Under the pieces are notes generated by a model that was not told the origin of the DNA, did not search any database, and saw only the letters and a program-made list of their open reading frames with translations. A stretch of DNA of 21,454 nucleotides from NCBI GenBank assembly GCA_015067385.1, contig SVMP01000015.1:1-21454 (forward strand). The letters are read 5' to 3'. The stretch is from Oscillospiraceae bacterium (GTDB taxonomy: Bacteria > Bacillota > Clostridia > Oscillospirales > UBA644). Every line of letters begins with the position of its first letter. The stretch's first letter is position 1. Made by a program: the position numbers and the translations under genes. Of the stretch, positions 1 through 6,374 are shown in pieces.

Positions 1-1
1 A

Positions 2-955
2 AATATACTCTTTGCTTTCAGTAATTCTCTGTCTTTAATGATAGTTCTCTGGGCTTTAAACGGTATATTTCAGTCAATGCTCTGGGCACCGATAATGAAA
101 ACCATTGTTCTTAACTTTGAGGGTGAACGCCTTCGCAAAATGACTTTTGCAATGTCTTTAACACTCGTTTTCGGTTATACTATTTCATGGAGCGCATCAA
201 CGATAATTAAGACTTTCCTTGGTTGGCGATTTGTCTTTATAATTCCGGCAATTCTTACTTCTGTATTCGTTATTTGTTGGTTCGTTCTTTACAAGAGGGA
301 AGGGGAACGACAGCTTATTTCCGAAAACGGTGCTTCAACTAAGTTATCTTCCCTTTTTCATATTAAATCGTTCCTTACGGTCATCACACTTATTATTTTT
401 GTATGCATTTTTCACGGGATCATTAAAGAAAGTATCAATACATGGCTTCCCACCATGATGGATTCTTTGGGCACATTTTCTCTTTCTTCGACGCTCGGTG
501 TCCTCATCATCGTTCCGATGGTTAATTTTGTCGGTATTATGCTGATGAAATTTATAATGTCAAAAGGAAAGGCAAACGCTTTCTTTACGATATTTATCCT
601 TCTTCTTGTCTCCCTTATTGTTTCAATCGTTGCAGCGATATTCTGCAATATTCATGTTGCTGTTCTTGTCGGTCTGACAGTTGCAATGAGTGGTCTTACG
701 TTTGCCGTAAATCCTGTCCTCACGGCGTTTCTTCCTCTTGAATTCGCTAAGTGGAATTGTGTTTCAACGGTTGCCGGTCTAATCGACTGCGCTATTTATG
801 TAGGTGCCGCTTTTTCAAGTCCTCTTACGAGTTTTCTCGCAGACGGAAGCGACTGGTCTCTCGTTACGGTAATGTGGGCAGTCGTTCTTGTTGTCGCAAC
901 CGTCGCTTCTGTTTTACTTAAGCATTTTTCCTCAAAAATATTTGCGGATAAATAG
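2..955 (+). CDS. MFS transporter, C-terminal part (5' end outside window)
   Basis: This is the C-terminal part of a multi-pass inner-membrane carrier of the major facilitator superfamily. The reading frame is open from base 2, so the start lies upstream of the window; the first internal Met is at 38. Long hydrophobic segments alternate with short polar loops, about eight or nine of them, which fits a protein missing its first few helices. The stretch NGIFQSMLWAP near the beginning resembles the NG-x-x-Q-x-x-x-x-P region of the organophosphate:phosphate antiporter branch (GlpT/UhpT type). Subfamily is inferred and the substrate unknown. The stop TAG at 953-955 directly abuts the stop of the opposite-strand gene, leaving no room for a terminator between them. 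Confidence 0.85.
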   Translation, partial: NILFAFSNSLSLMIVLWALNGIFQSMLWAPIMKTIVLNFEGERLRKMTFAMSLTLVFGYTISWSASTIIKTFLGWRFVFIIPAILTSVFVICWFVLYKREGERQLISENGASTKLSSLFHIKSFLTVITLIIFVCIFHGIIKESINTWLPTMMDSLGTFSLSSTLGVLIIVPMVNFVGIMLMKFIMSKGKANAFFTIFILLLVSLIVSIVAAIFCNIHVAVLVGLTVAMSGLTFAVNPVLTAFLPLEFAKWNCVSTVAGLIDCAIYVGAAFSSPLTSFLADGSDWSLVTVMWAVVLVVATVASVLLKHFSSKIFADK

Positions 956-1606
956 TTATTTTAACATAGGTACTTTAAATTCAACGATTCCTGCCGAATG
1001 AGGCGCAATAACGTATTCAGGATAAAAAACGGTTATTTCGTTTATTCCGGATATGTACCATCCCGAAGCGGAAATATTTTTTGCGGCAAGATACTCTGCG
1101 TTTGGATAAAGCTTATTTCCATCTTCATTGTTTATCTGTTCAATTTGACGGAGTATGGCTGAGATCATATATTTTCGGTAATTAAACCCTTTACGGAAAA
1201 ATGTTCTTAAAGACACGTTTGTTCCGCTTTCAAGATCCCATGTTTTTGCGAATTTTGTAGATATACCGTGTGCTCCGCCCGTAAAAATGTATGTTTCCGT
1301 GACCGTACTCAGATATTTGCAATCAGAATAAGCTGTTTTTGTTTCTCGTATAAATGAATTAACGGCAAAAGGAAATCCGTTTTTTTGACTTTCTCTGTAA
1401 TGTATTCTCGCTTTGGGGTAAAGTTCCGTTCGTGCAAATCTGTTGGCGGTTTTGGCATTGTCAAGATAAAACGAATTGAAATTCAATTCTGCTTTTTTAG
1501 ATATGTTACCGTACAATATCGGCCAAACGATCTTTAGATCCAATATCGGTTTCATGTCGTCAAAGAGGAGTTCCTCTGCTTTTTCGTATTTTATATCGGC
1601 ATACAT
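956..1606 (-). CDS. DUF3298/DUF4163-like (RsiV-type) domain protein
   Basis: A 216-residue protein resembling the DUF4163 plus DUF3298 pair found in the extracellular part of anti-sigma factor RsiV and in many Firmicutes proteins of unknown function. The family-like features are TGGAHG at residues 109-114, followed by KTWDLESGTNVSL, and a C-terminal strand region ending in APHSAGIVEFKVP, typical of the close of DUF3298. No signal peptide or membrane helix precedes the domain, which is unusual because most relatives are secreted or membrane-tethered, so this copy appears cytoplasmic. The start ATG at 1606 follows GAGGTC at a suitable distance. It stands alone: the neighbour at 955 is convergent and the gene at 1702 is divergent. 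The family is fairly sure, the biological role unknown. Confidence 0.72.
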   Translation of the reverse strand: MYADIKYEKAEELLFDDMKPILDLKIVWPILYGNISKKAELNFNSFYLDNAKTANRFARTELYPKARIHYRESQKNGFPFAVNSFIRETKTAYSDCKYLSTVTETYIFTGGAHGISTKFAKTWDLESGTNVSLRTFFRKGFNYRKYMISAILRQIEQINNEDGNKLYPNAEYLAAKNISASGWYISGINEITVFYPEYVIAPHSAGIVEFKVPMLK

Positions 1607-1701
1607 TCAGTTGACCTCTTTCTGTAATTTACTGTTATTATATTATATTTACATTTTATTTATTATGTTCGGATATCTCTCGAAAGGAATCGGTAATTGA
1701 T

Positions 1702-1998
1702 ATGTTTTGTAAATGCGGTAAGCTTATGACCAAAACAGATATAGGTTATGAATGCATCTGCGGCAGATGCAAAGATATTAACGGTAACGAGCTTTCTGAA
1801 TCGGAAATATTAACAGCAGAGGAAGAAGCTCAGCGGATCGCCGAAATAAAAAAGAAATACAGATACCGTTACCCCAATATCAATGATCCCATTGTGCGTA
1901 TTACAAAGCCTGTGGAGGAAGATTCGTCTTGTGATGAAACATTCTCTTCTCTCACCCCAAAGGAATTGGAAAAACGAAGAAAGAAAAAATTAAAATAA
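1702..1998 (+). CDS. Small zinc-ribbon-like protein of unknown function
   Basis: A 98-residue protein with an N-terminal Cys cluster (C3, C5, then C18, C20, C23) whose spacing suggests a small zinc ribbon, followed by an acidic and then strongly basic helical stretch ending in RRKKKLK. It has no signal peptide or membrane segment. The start is ATG 1702; GAAAGGA at 1682-1688 is a plausible but rather distant ribosome site. The same Cys-rich head is seen in many short Firmicutes proteins, but I do not recognise a specific family, and nucleic-acid binding is only suggested by the zinc head and basic tail. It is followed after 30 bases by the phosphatase-fold gene and probably shares its transcript. 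Confidence 0.7.
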   Translation: MFCKCGKLMTKTDIGYECICGRCKDINGNELSESEILTAEEEAQRIAEIKKKYRYRYPNINDPIVRITKPVEEDSSCDETFSSLTPKELEKRRKKKLK

Positions 1999-2028
1999 AT
2001 ACAATTCAAATACAAGGAGCTGTTTATT

Positions 2029-2796
2029 ATGGAAAAATTAAGGATCTGTTCTTTTAACCTTCGTATGGAGACAAGATACGACGGTAAAAATATGTTTACA
2101 TACCGTACTCCTTACATTCGAGAGGCCATTCGTAGGGAATCTCCCGATATTATAGGTTTTCAGGAATGCCTTCCTCATATGCAGACATGGCTTCGTGACA
2201 CTTTCCCGGAATATATAACTGTAGGTAGCGGCAGAGGGTCCGATTATAAGGGTGAATCAAATCCCGTTCTTTTCAAAAAAGATAAATTCGATTTCCTCGG
2301 TTATGATATGTTTTGGCTTTCTCCTACACCGTTTATCCCCGGTTCCCGATATGCGGAACAGAGTGACTGCCCCAGAATTTGTGTTGTTATAACATTGAAA
2401 CCTATCAACGGAAGCCAACCCTTCAGAGTATATAACACACACCTTGATCATGTTAGTGACGAGGCAAGAAAGCAGGGCATAAGAGCTATTCTCGCACGTA
2501 TGGATGAGGACGATAAACGTATGCCTTTACCGAATCTTCTTCTCGGCGATCTTAACGCGGAACCCGACAGCGATACCATCAGATTTATCAATGAATGCGA
2601 AAGCAGAAAGTTTACCGAGCTTACCGCTGAAATTGAAGGTTCCTTCCATGCGTACGGACAGTGCTTTAAAAAGATCGACTTTGTTTTTGCATCGGGCAAC
2701 ATCAACGGTCTCGGTTCAAATCTTTGGGACGAATGCCATGACGGAGTTTACCTTTCCGATCATTATCCCGTTTGTGCTGATTTTGAACTTGTTTAA
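2029..2796 (+). CDS. Endonuclease/exonuclease/phosphatase family hydrolase
   Basis: A 255-residue metal-dependent phosphodiesterase or phosphatase of the DNase I-like (EEP) fold. The motifs occur in the expected order: SFNLR with N10, GFQE with the metal ligand E46, THLDH with H138 and D140, GDLNAEP with D174 and N176, KIDFVF with D217, and SDHYPV with the catalytic D244-H245 pair near the C-terminus. The full-length match to small bacterial EEP proteins, with no signal peptide, suggests a cytoplasmic enzyme. Substrates in this superfamily range from DNA to sphingolipids and inositol phosphates, and the sequence does not decide between them. AAGGAG at 2014-2019 supports ATG 2029. The ABC exporter gene begins 33 bases downstream. 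Confidence 0.88.
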   Translation: MEKLRICSFNLRMETRYDGKNMFTYRTPYIREAIRRESPDIIGFQECLPHMQTWLRDTFPEYITVGSGRGSDYKGESNPVLFKKDKFDFLGYDMFWLSPTPFIPGSRYAEQSDCPRICVVITLKPINGSQPFRVYNTHLDHVSDEARKQGIRAILARMDEDDKRMPLPNLLLGDLNAEPDSDTIRFINECESRKFTELTAEIEGSFHAYGQCFKKIDFVFASGNINGLGSNLWDECHDGVYLSDHYPVCADFELV

Positions 2797-2829
2797 AAGT
2801 AATTTGAATATAAAAACGGAGCTGAAAAC

Positions 2830-4545
2830 ATGAAGTTGGCTAAAAGATTTATTCTTATGGCAAAAAGTCATTGGGGCGAGATAATTATAACGGTTATTGC
2901 TCTTATCGGCGTTTCTGCCTTGAGCCTTGTTACTCCTGAAGTTATAAGACGAATGACGGCTGTTTTAAGCGATCCCAAACTTCTGTCATCCGAAATCCTT
3001 CTTAAATATGCCGTGATACTCGTTGCCGCTTATTTGGTAAGAGGCGTTTTGCGATTTGTAAGTATGTATGTAAGTCATATAGCAGCTTGGAAATTCGTCG
3101 GTGAGCTTACTTTGAAAGTTTATGACAAATATCAGGAACTTTCCATGCGTTATTATCAAGATAAACAAACAGGTCAGCTTATGAGCCGCATGGTGAACGA
3201 TACAAGGCTTCTCGAAGTTCTTATCGCTCATTCGCTTCCCGATCTGATAACAAATGTACTTGTTATTATCGGCGTTGCGATAATGATCTTTATGATAGAT
3301 CCTTTTCTTGCTCTTTTAACATTGATCCCCGTTCCGTTTGTTGTTTTTGTAAGCTCTTTCTTCTCGAAAAAAGTAGCTCCGCTTTTCAGGATCAATCAGG
3401 AAGTTCTCGGTGATCTTAACGGTGTCCTTCAAGATAACCTTTCGGGTATGAAAGAGATCCAGGCTTTCGGAAAAGAAAAATACGAATACGGTAAAATGCT
3501 TAAAAATACCGATTATTACAGCTTTGTCAACATTCGTGCGAACAAGGCGAACGCTATTTTTCATCCGTCTGTTGAATTTCTTACTTCTCTCGGTACGGTC
3601 ATAGTTGTAGGCGTCGGCGGCGTTCTTGCTATGAACGGACAAGTTTCAACTTCCGATATAGTAGGCTTTTTTGTTTATCTCAGCCTTTTTTATCAGCCTC
3701 TTGCAATTCTTGCACGACTTGTTGAGGACGTTCAGACATCTCTTGCCGGTGCTCGCCGTGTTGCGGAAGTTCTTGACAGCGAAAGCGAGATAAAAGAATC
3801 TCCCGATGCATATTCCTTGGAGAATGTTGAGGGCAATATCTCTTTTGAAAACGTCAGCTTCGATTACATAAACGGTGAACATGTTCTCAATGGGATCTCG
3901 TTCAATGTAAAAAAGGGTGAAATGGTTGCTCTTGTAGGTCCTACAGGTGTTGGTAAAACAACGATTGTTTCATTGCTTGAGCGTTTTTACGATCCGCTTT
4001 CGGGTAAAGTTTGCGTTGACGGACATGATATTAAAAATGTAACCCTTAATTCTCTGCGTAAAAATATTTCACTTGTTTTGCAGGATGTTTTCCTTTTTAA
4101 CGGAACGATCGAGGAAAATATTGCCTACGGTGTTGAAAATTGCACTAGAGAAGAGGTTATTGCTGCCGCAAAAGCTGCTTCGGCAGATGAGTTTATCTCT
4201 AAAATGCCAAACGGTTACGATACAATGGTAGGGGAGAGAGGCGTACGTCTTTCCGGCGGTCAAAAACAAAGAATTGCTATCGCAAGAGCTGTTTTAAGAA
4301 ATACTCCGATTCTTGTCCTTGATGAAGCAACTTCTTCTGTTGATACCGAAACAGAGGCAAATATTCAGACTGCGATCGAAAATCTTGCCGGCAGCCGTAC
4401 AATTATCGTTATTGCACACAGACTCTCAACGGTAATGCGTGCCGATAATATTGTTGTTCTCGAAAAAGGTCAGATCGTTGAACAGGGTTCTCATTCCGAA
4501 CTTTTCGAAAAAAACGGTCTGTATGCTAAAATGTGTAAAATTTAA
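2830..4545 (+). CDS. ABC exporter, fused membrane and ATPase domains
   Basis: A 571-residue half-transporter of the type-IV exporter class (MsbA/LmrA/BmrA-like), expected to work as a homodimer in the membrane and move a lipid, drug or peptide outward. Residues about 15-310 hold six membrane helices; the nucleotide-binding domain follows with Walker A GPTGVGKTT (370-378), Q-loop LQDVF (417-421), signature LSGGQ (474-478), Walker B ILVLDEA with D498-E499, D-loop SSVD (502-505) and switch His in IAHRLS (H530). All catalytic residues are present, so it should be active. GGAGC at 2818-2822 serves ATG 2830. It is the last gene of the group starting at 1702 and is followed by a hairpin. A homodimer is inferred because no second half-transporter lies nearby. 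Confidence 0.92.
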   Translation: MKLAKRFILMAKSHWGEIIITVIALIGVSALSLVTPEVIRRMTAVLSDPKLLSSEILLKYAVILVAAYLVRGVLRFVSMYVSHIAAWKFVGELTLKVYDKYQELSMRYYQDKQTGQLMSRMVNDTRLLEVLIAHSLPDLITNVLVIIGVAIMIFMIDPFLALLTLIPVPFVVFVSSFFSKKVAPLFRINQEVLGDLNGVLQDNLSGMKEIQAFGKEKYEYGKMLKNTDYYSFVNIRANKANAIFHPSVEFLTSLGTVIVVGVGGVLAMNGQVSTSDIVGFFVYLSLFYQPLAILARLVEDVQTSLAGARRVAEVLDSESEIKESPDAYSLENVEGNISFENVSFDYINGEHVLNGISFNVKKGEMVALVGPTGVGKTTIVSLLERFYDPLSGKVCVDGHDIKNVTLNSLRKNISLVLQDVFLFNGTIEENIAYGVENCTREEVIAAAKAASADEFISKMPNGYDTMVGERGVRLSGGQKQRIAIARAVLRNTPILVLDEATSSVDTETEANIQTAIENLAGSRTIIVIAHRLSTVMRADNIVVLEKGQIVEQGSHSELFEKNGLYAKMCKI

Positions 4546-4556
4546 TTATTATTGTT

Positions 4557-4591
4557 TAACACGGTTTGGAATATCTCTTCAGACCGTGTTA
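4557..4591 (+). terminator. Probable intrinsic terminator after the ABC exporter gene
   Basis: An inverted repeat pairs 4557-4567 with 4581-4591 (11 pairs, one of them G-U, core AACACGGT/ACCGTGTT) around a 13-base loop, and is followed by ATTTGTT. It begins 11 bases after the stop codon. The T-tract is short and interrupted, so termination may be partial. Confidence 0.6.
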
Positions 4592-4662
4592 TTTGTTCGC
4601 ATGTTATCATTAAATGTTAATTTATAAAGCTTTTTTTGTTGATTATTGCCATATGAAAGCTC

Positions 4663-4691
4663 TTGACAAATCTATTATTAAGTGCTATAAT
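4663..4691 (+). promoter_or_regulatory. Perfect sigma-A promoter of the CBM9-like surface protein gene
   Basis: TTGACA at 4663-4668 and TATAAT at 4686-4691 are separated by exactly 17 bases, an exact match to the vegetative consensus. The expected start is near 4698, giving a leader of about 46 bases. It lies between a terminator and a single gene, so it probably drives only that gene. Confidence 0.88.
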
Positions 4692-4704
4692 AAAATCAAT
4701 TTAT

Positions 4705-4720
4705 AGGGAAGTTATTCCCT
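4705..4720 (+). other. Short hairpin at the 5' end of the CBM9-like mRNA
   Basis: AGGGAA (4705-4710) and TTCCCT (4715-4720) pair perfectly around the loop GTTA, about seven bases after the predicted transcription start and eight bases before the Shine-Dalgarno sequence. It does not cover the ribosome site. Such 5'-terminal hairpins are known to protect abundant mRNAs from decay; that role here is inferred. Confidence 0.45.
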
Positions 4721-4743
4721 TAAAATTAAGGAGGAAAAAAACA

Positions 4744-5862
4744 ATGAAAAAATTTGTAACTATGCTTGCTGTTGCACTTGTAGTTGCTATGATGGCATCC
4801 ATCGGTTCTTCTGCTTTTTATACCGGTGAATTCGCTACCGAACAGCGTGAATTCGTTGTTCCCAAAGTAAACCCCAACAACCCCGCTATCGTTATTGACG
4901 GTAAAGCTGACCTCGAAGGCGAATGGTTCGGCGCTGTTAATGCAGGCGTTAATCTCGCTGATGGCGAAGCTGCTGAATTTGCAGGCTTCTGGGATGCTAC
5001 TGTTTGGGGCAATCCCTTCTCTGTATCCGTTGAATCTTACGACGATATTCCTGAAGAACATCGTAATGTTTGGGATACATACTACCTCTGGGATGAAGCT
5101 GGTCTTTATTTCGCAGTTGTTTGCGAAACCGATACCACTCCCTGTCCCTTCAACCCCGCTTTCTATCTTGGCGGCGACACAACCGGTCAGTCCAGACGTG
5201 TTGACGGCTTCACTCCTATGATCCGTCCCTGCGATGATGAATCTGTTCCCACCAACTGGCTCGAATTCTGGGCTGGTACTCTCGGCGGAGAAGATTTCTG
5301 GAACGACGACAGCGTTGTTTACTACAAAGGCAACCCCAACAACCCCTATAACATCGAAACTGCTTCTTGGAGAGCTACCGAAGCTGACGAAAACGGCGCT
5401 TATCCTTACTGCATCGAAGCATTCATTCCTTGGGATGCTCTTCGTTACGGTACCGGCGGTGCTGAAAAAGTTTTTGAAGACGAAATCAAAGCCGGCTCTA
5501 TCCTTATGATCGGTCAGATCTACCTCGACGGTAACGGTGAACTTGATGAAAACGGCAACCCCTATGACTGGGGTCGTGGTTTTGACTGTCCGAGCTGGGG
5601 CTACCACAACTACTACATGCTCTCTGCTACTCCTGCAGAACAGACCGACAAAGTAGTTGAAGAAGAACCCGAAGTTACTGAACCCGAAGTAACCGAACCT
5701 GAGGTTACTGAACCCGAAGTTACCGAACCCGAAGCAGAAGAAGAGGAAGAAACTCCTGCTCCTTCCACCACCAACCCCTCTACCGCTGACGTAAGCGTTC
5801 TCTTCTACGCTCTCGCAGCTATCTCCGCTATCGGCGGCATCTCTGTTTTCAAGAGAAAATAA
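4744..5862 (+). CDS. Secreted CBM9-like surface protein with stalk and C-terminal anchor
   Basis: A 372-residue exported protein. Residues 1-24 are a signal peptide (KK, hydrophobic core, SSA). Residues about 45-295 resemble the family 9 carbohydrate-binding/DOMON-like fold, opening with PAIVIDGKADLEGEW, rich in Trp and Tyr and carrying four cysteines. Four EPEVT units (308-327) and an acidic stretch form a stalk, followed by NPSTAD (344-349), a hydrophobic segment (350-368) and the basic end KRK. This looks like a sortase-type signal with NPxTxD in place of LPxTG, or else a simple membrane tail. AAGGAGG at 4728-4734 fixes ATG 4744; an in-frame Met at 4663 falls on the -35 box. Strong preference for AAC, CCC, CTC and GAA codons suggests very high expression. 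Binding of glycans is inferred. Confidence 0.8.
   Translation: MKKFVTMLAVALVVAMMASIGSSAFYTGEFATEQREFVVPKVNPNNPAIVIDGKADLEGEWFGAVNAGVNLADGEAAEFAGFWDATVWGNPFSVSVESYDDIPEEHRNVWDTYYLWDEAGLYFAVVCETDTTPCPFNPAFYLGGDTTGQSRRVDGFTPMIRPCDDESVPTNWLEFWAGTLGGEDFWNDDSVVYYKGNPNNPYNIETASWRATEADENGAYPYCIEAFIPWDALRYGTGGAEKVFEDEIKAGSILMIGQIYLDGNGELDENGNPYDWGRGFDCPSWGYHNYYMLSATPAEQTDKVVEEEPEVTEPEVTEPEVTEPEVTEPEAEEEEETPAPSTTNPSTADVSVLFYALAAISAIGGISVFKRK
5665..5724 (+). repeat. Four tandem 15-bp units encoding EPEVT
   Basis: Four consecutive 15-base units of the form GAACCCGAAGTTACT encode EPEVT four times, with a fifth degraded unit (EPEAE) after them. Differences lie in synonymous third positions, so the protein repeat is conserved more strictly than the DNA. 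It forms the stalk between the binding domain and the anchor and is a likely site of copy-number change between strains. Confidence 0.85.
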
Positions 5863-5890
5863 TTTAGTTTGTATTTAAACTGAATAGATT

Positions 5891-5919
5891 TAAAGGACTC
5901 GGTTTTTCCGGGTCCTTTA
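5891..5919 (+). terminator. Strong intrinsic terminator of the CBM9-like gene
   Basis: A 12-bp stem (5891-5902 with 5908-5919, one G-U pair) closes on a TTTTT loop and is followed by TCTTT. It starts 28 bases after the stop codon. Confidence 0.85.
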
Positions 5920-5946
5920 TCTTTAACGTTAAACACTGTAAATGTA

Positions 5947-5984
5947 AAAGTCTCCGTCCGCATTATCTGCGGATCGGAGACTTT
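5947..5984 (-). terminator. Terminator of the GntR/ABC operon, probably bidirectional
   Basis: AAAGTCTCCG (5947-5956) pairs with CGGAGACTTT (5975-5984), and CCGCA (5958-5962) with TGCGG (5968-5972) inside, separated by one bulged base. On the minus strand it lies just after the GntR stop at 6004 and ends in TTTT. On the plus strand it is a second barrier behind the terminator at 5891-5919. Confidence 0.8.
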
Positions 5985-6003
5985 CCTTTGTGTTTGTTGT
6001 ATT

Positions 6004-6369
6004 TTATTCGGAGGATACTTTCTTTATTATGTCTGTCAGTTCCTTTTCGGTTATTCCCGAATCAATAAGTTCTTTTGCAAGTCTTTCAAATTCGGGAAGT
6101 TTACCGATTGCCGCAGATTTCATGACTTCCGATATATTTTTCGAAATAAAACAGCCTTTTCCTGCAACGGAGATCGTAACGCCTCTTCGGTCAAGCTCGT
6201 TATAAGCTTTCTGAATAGTGTTGGGATTTACTCCGATAAGCGATGTCAGCTCTCTTATCGACGGAAGTTTGTCTCCCGGGTTTAATATGCCCGTTCTAAC
6301 ATATTCCTCTGCTTGTTGTACTATCTGTTCAAAAACGGGTGTTCTGCTCTGATTATCTATTCTGAACAT
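6004..6369 (-). CDS. GntR-family (YtrA-type) transcriptional regulator
   Basis: A 121-residue repressor-type protein of the YtrA branch of GntR regulators. Residues about 5-70 form the winged helix-turn-helix (SRTPVFEQIVQQAEEYVR, then PGDKLPSIRELTSLIGVNPNTIQKAYNELDRRGV), followed by a short tail of about 50 residues instead of a large ligand domain, which is typical of YtrA. ATG 6369 with the AGGTGA site five bases upstream is preferred; a GTG at 6378 that overlaps the permease TGA would add three residues. It is the last gene of an operon with the ABC ATPase and permease. A perfect inverted repeat over the operon promoter (10004-10034) is its likely binding site, implying autorepression relieved by cell-envelope stress, the usual theme for this family. 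Confidence 0.92.
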   Translation of the reverse strand: MFRIDNQSRTPVFEQIVQQAEEYVRTGILNPGDKLPSIRELTSLIGVNPNTIQKAYNELDRRGVTISVAGKGCFISKNISEVMKSAAIGKLPEFERLAKELIDSGITEKELTDIIKKVSSE

Positions 6370-6374
6370 AGCAA

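Noticed and set aside
1611..1641. Promoter TTGACC-N19-TATTAT for the zinc-ribbon gene
   Set aside because: The spacer is two bases too long and the hexamers are imperfect. The region is AT-rich, so such matches are expected by chance; the true promoter there remains unassigned.
4663..4743. 27-residue N-terminal extension of the CBM9-like protein
   Set aside because: It would begin on the -35 hexamer and run through the -10 box and ribosome site. ATG 4744 has AAGGAGG and starts a proper signal peptide.
4726..5607. 293-codon open frame antisense to the CBM9-like gene
   Set aside because: It mirrors the biased codons of the plus-strand gene, which has a promoter, ribosome site, signal peptide and terminator. 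The antisense frame has no recognisable domain.
5665..5724. CRISPR or satellite array
   Set aside because: The 15-bp units are contiguous, in frame and coding (EPEVT), with synonymous differences and no spacers.
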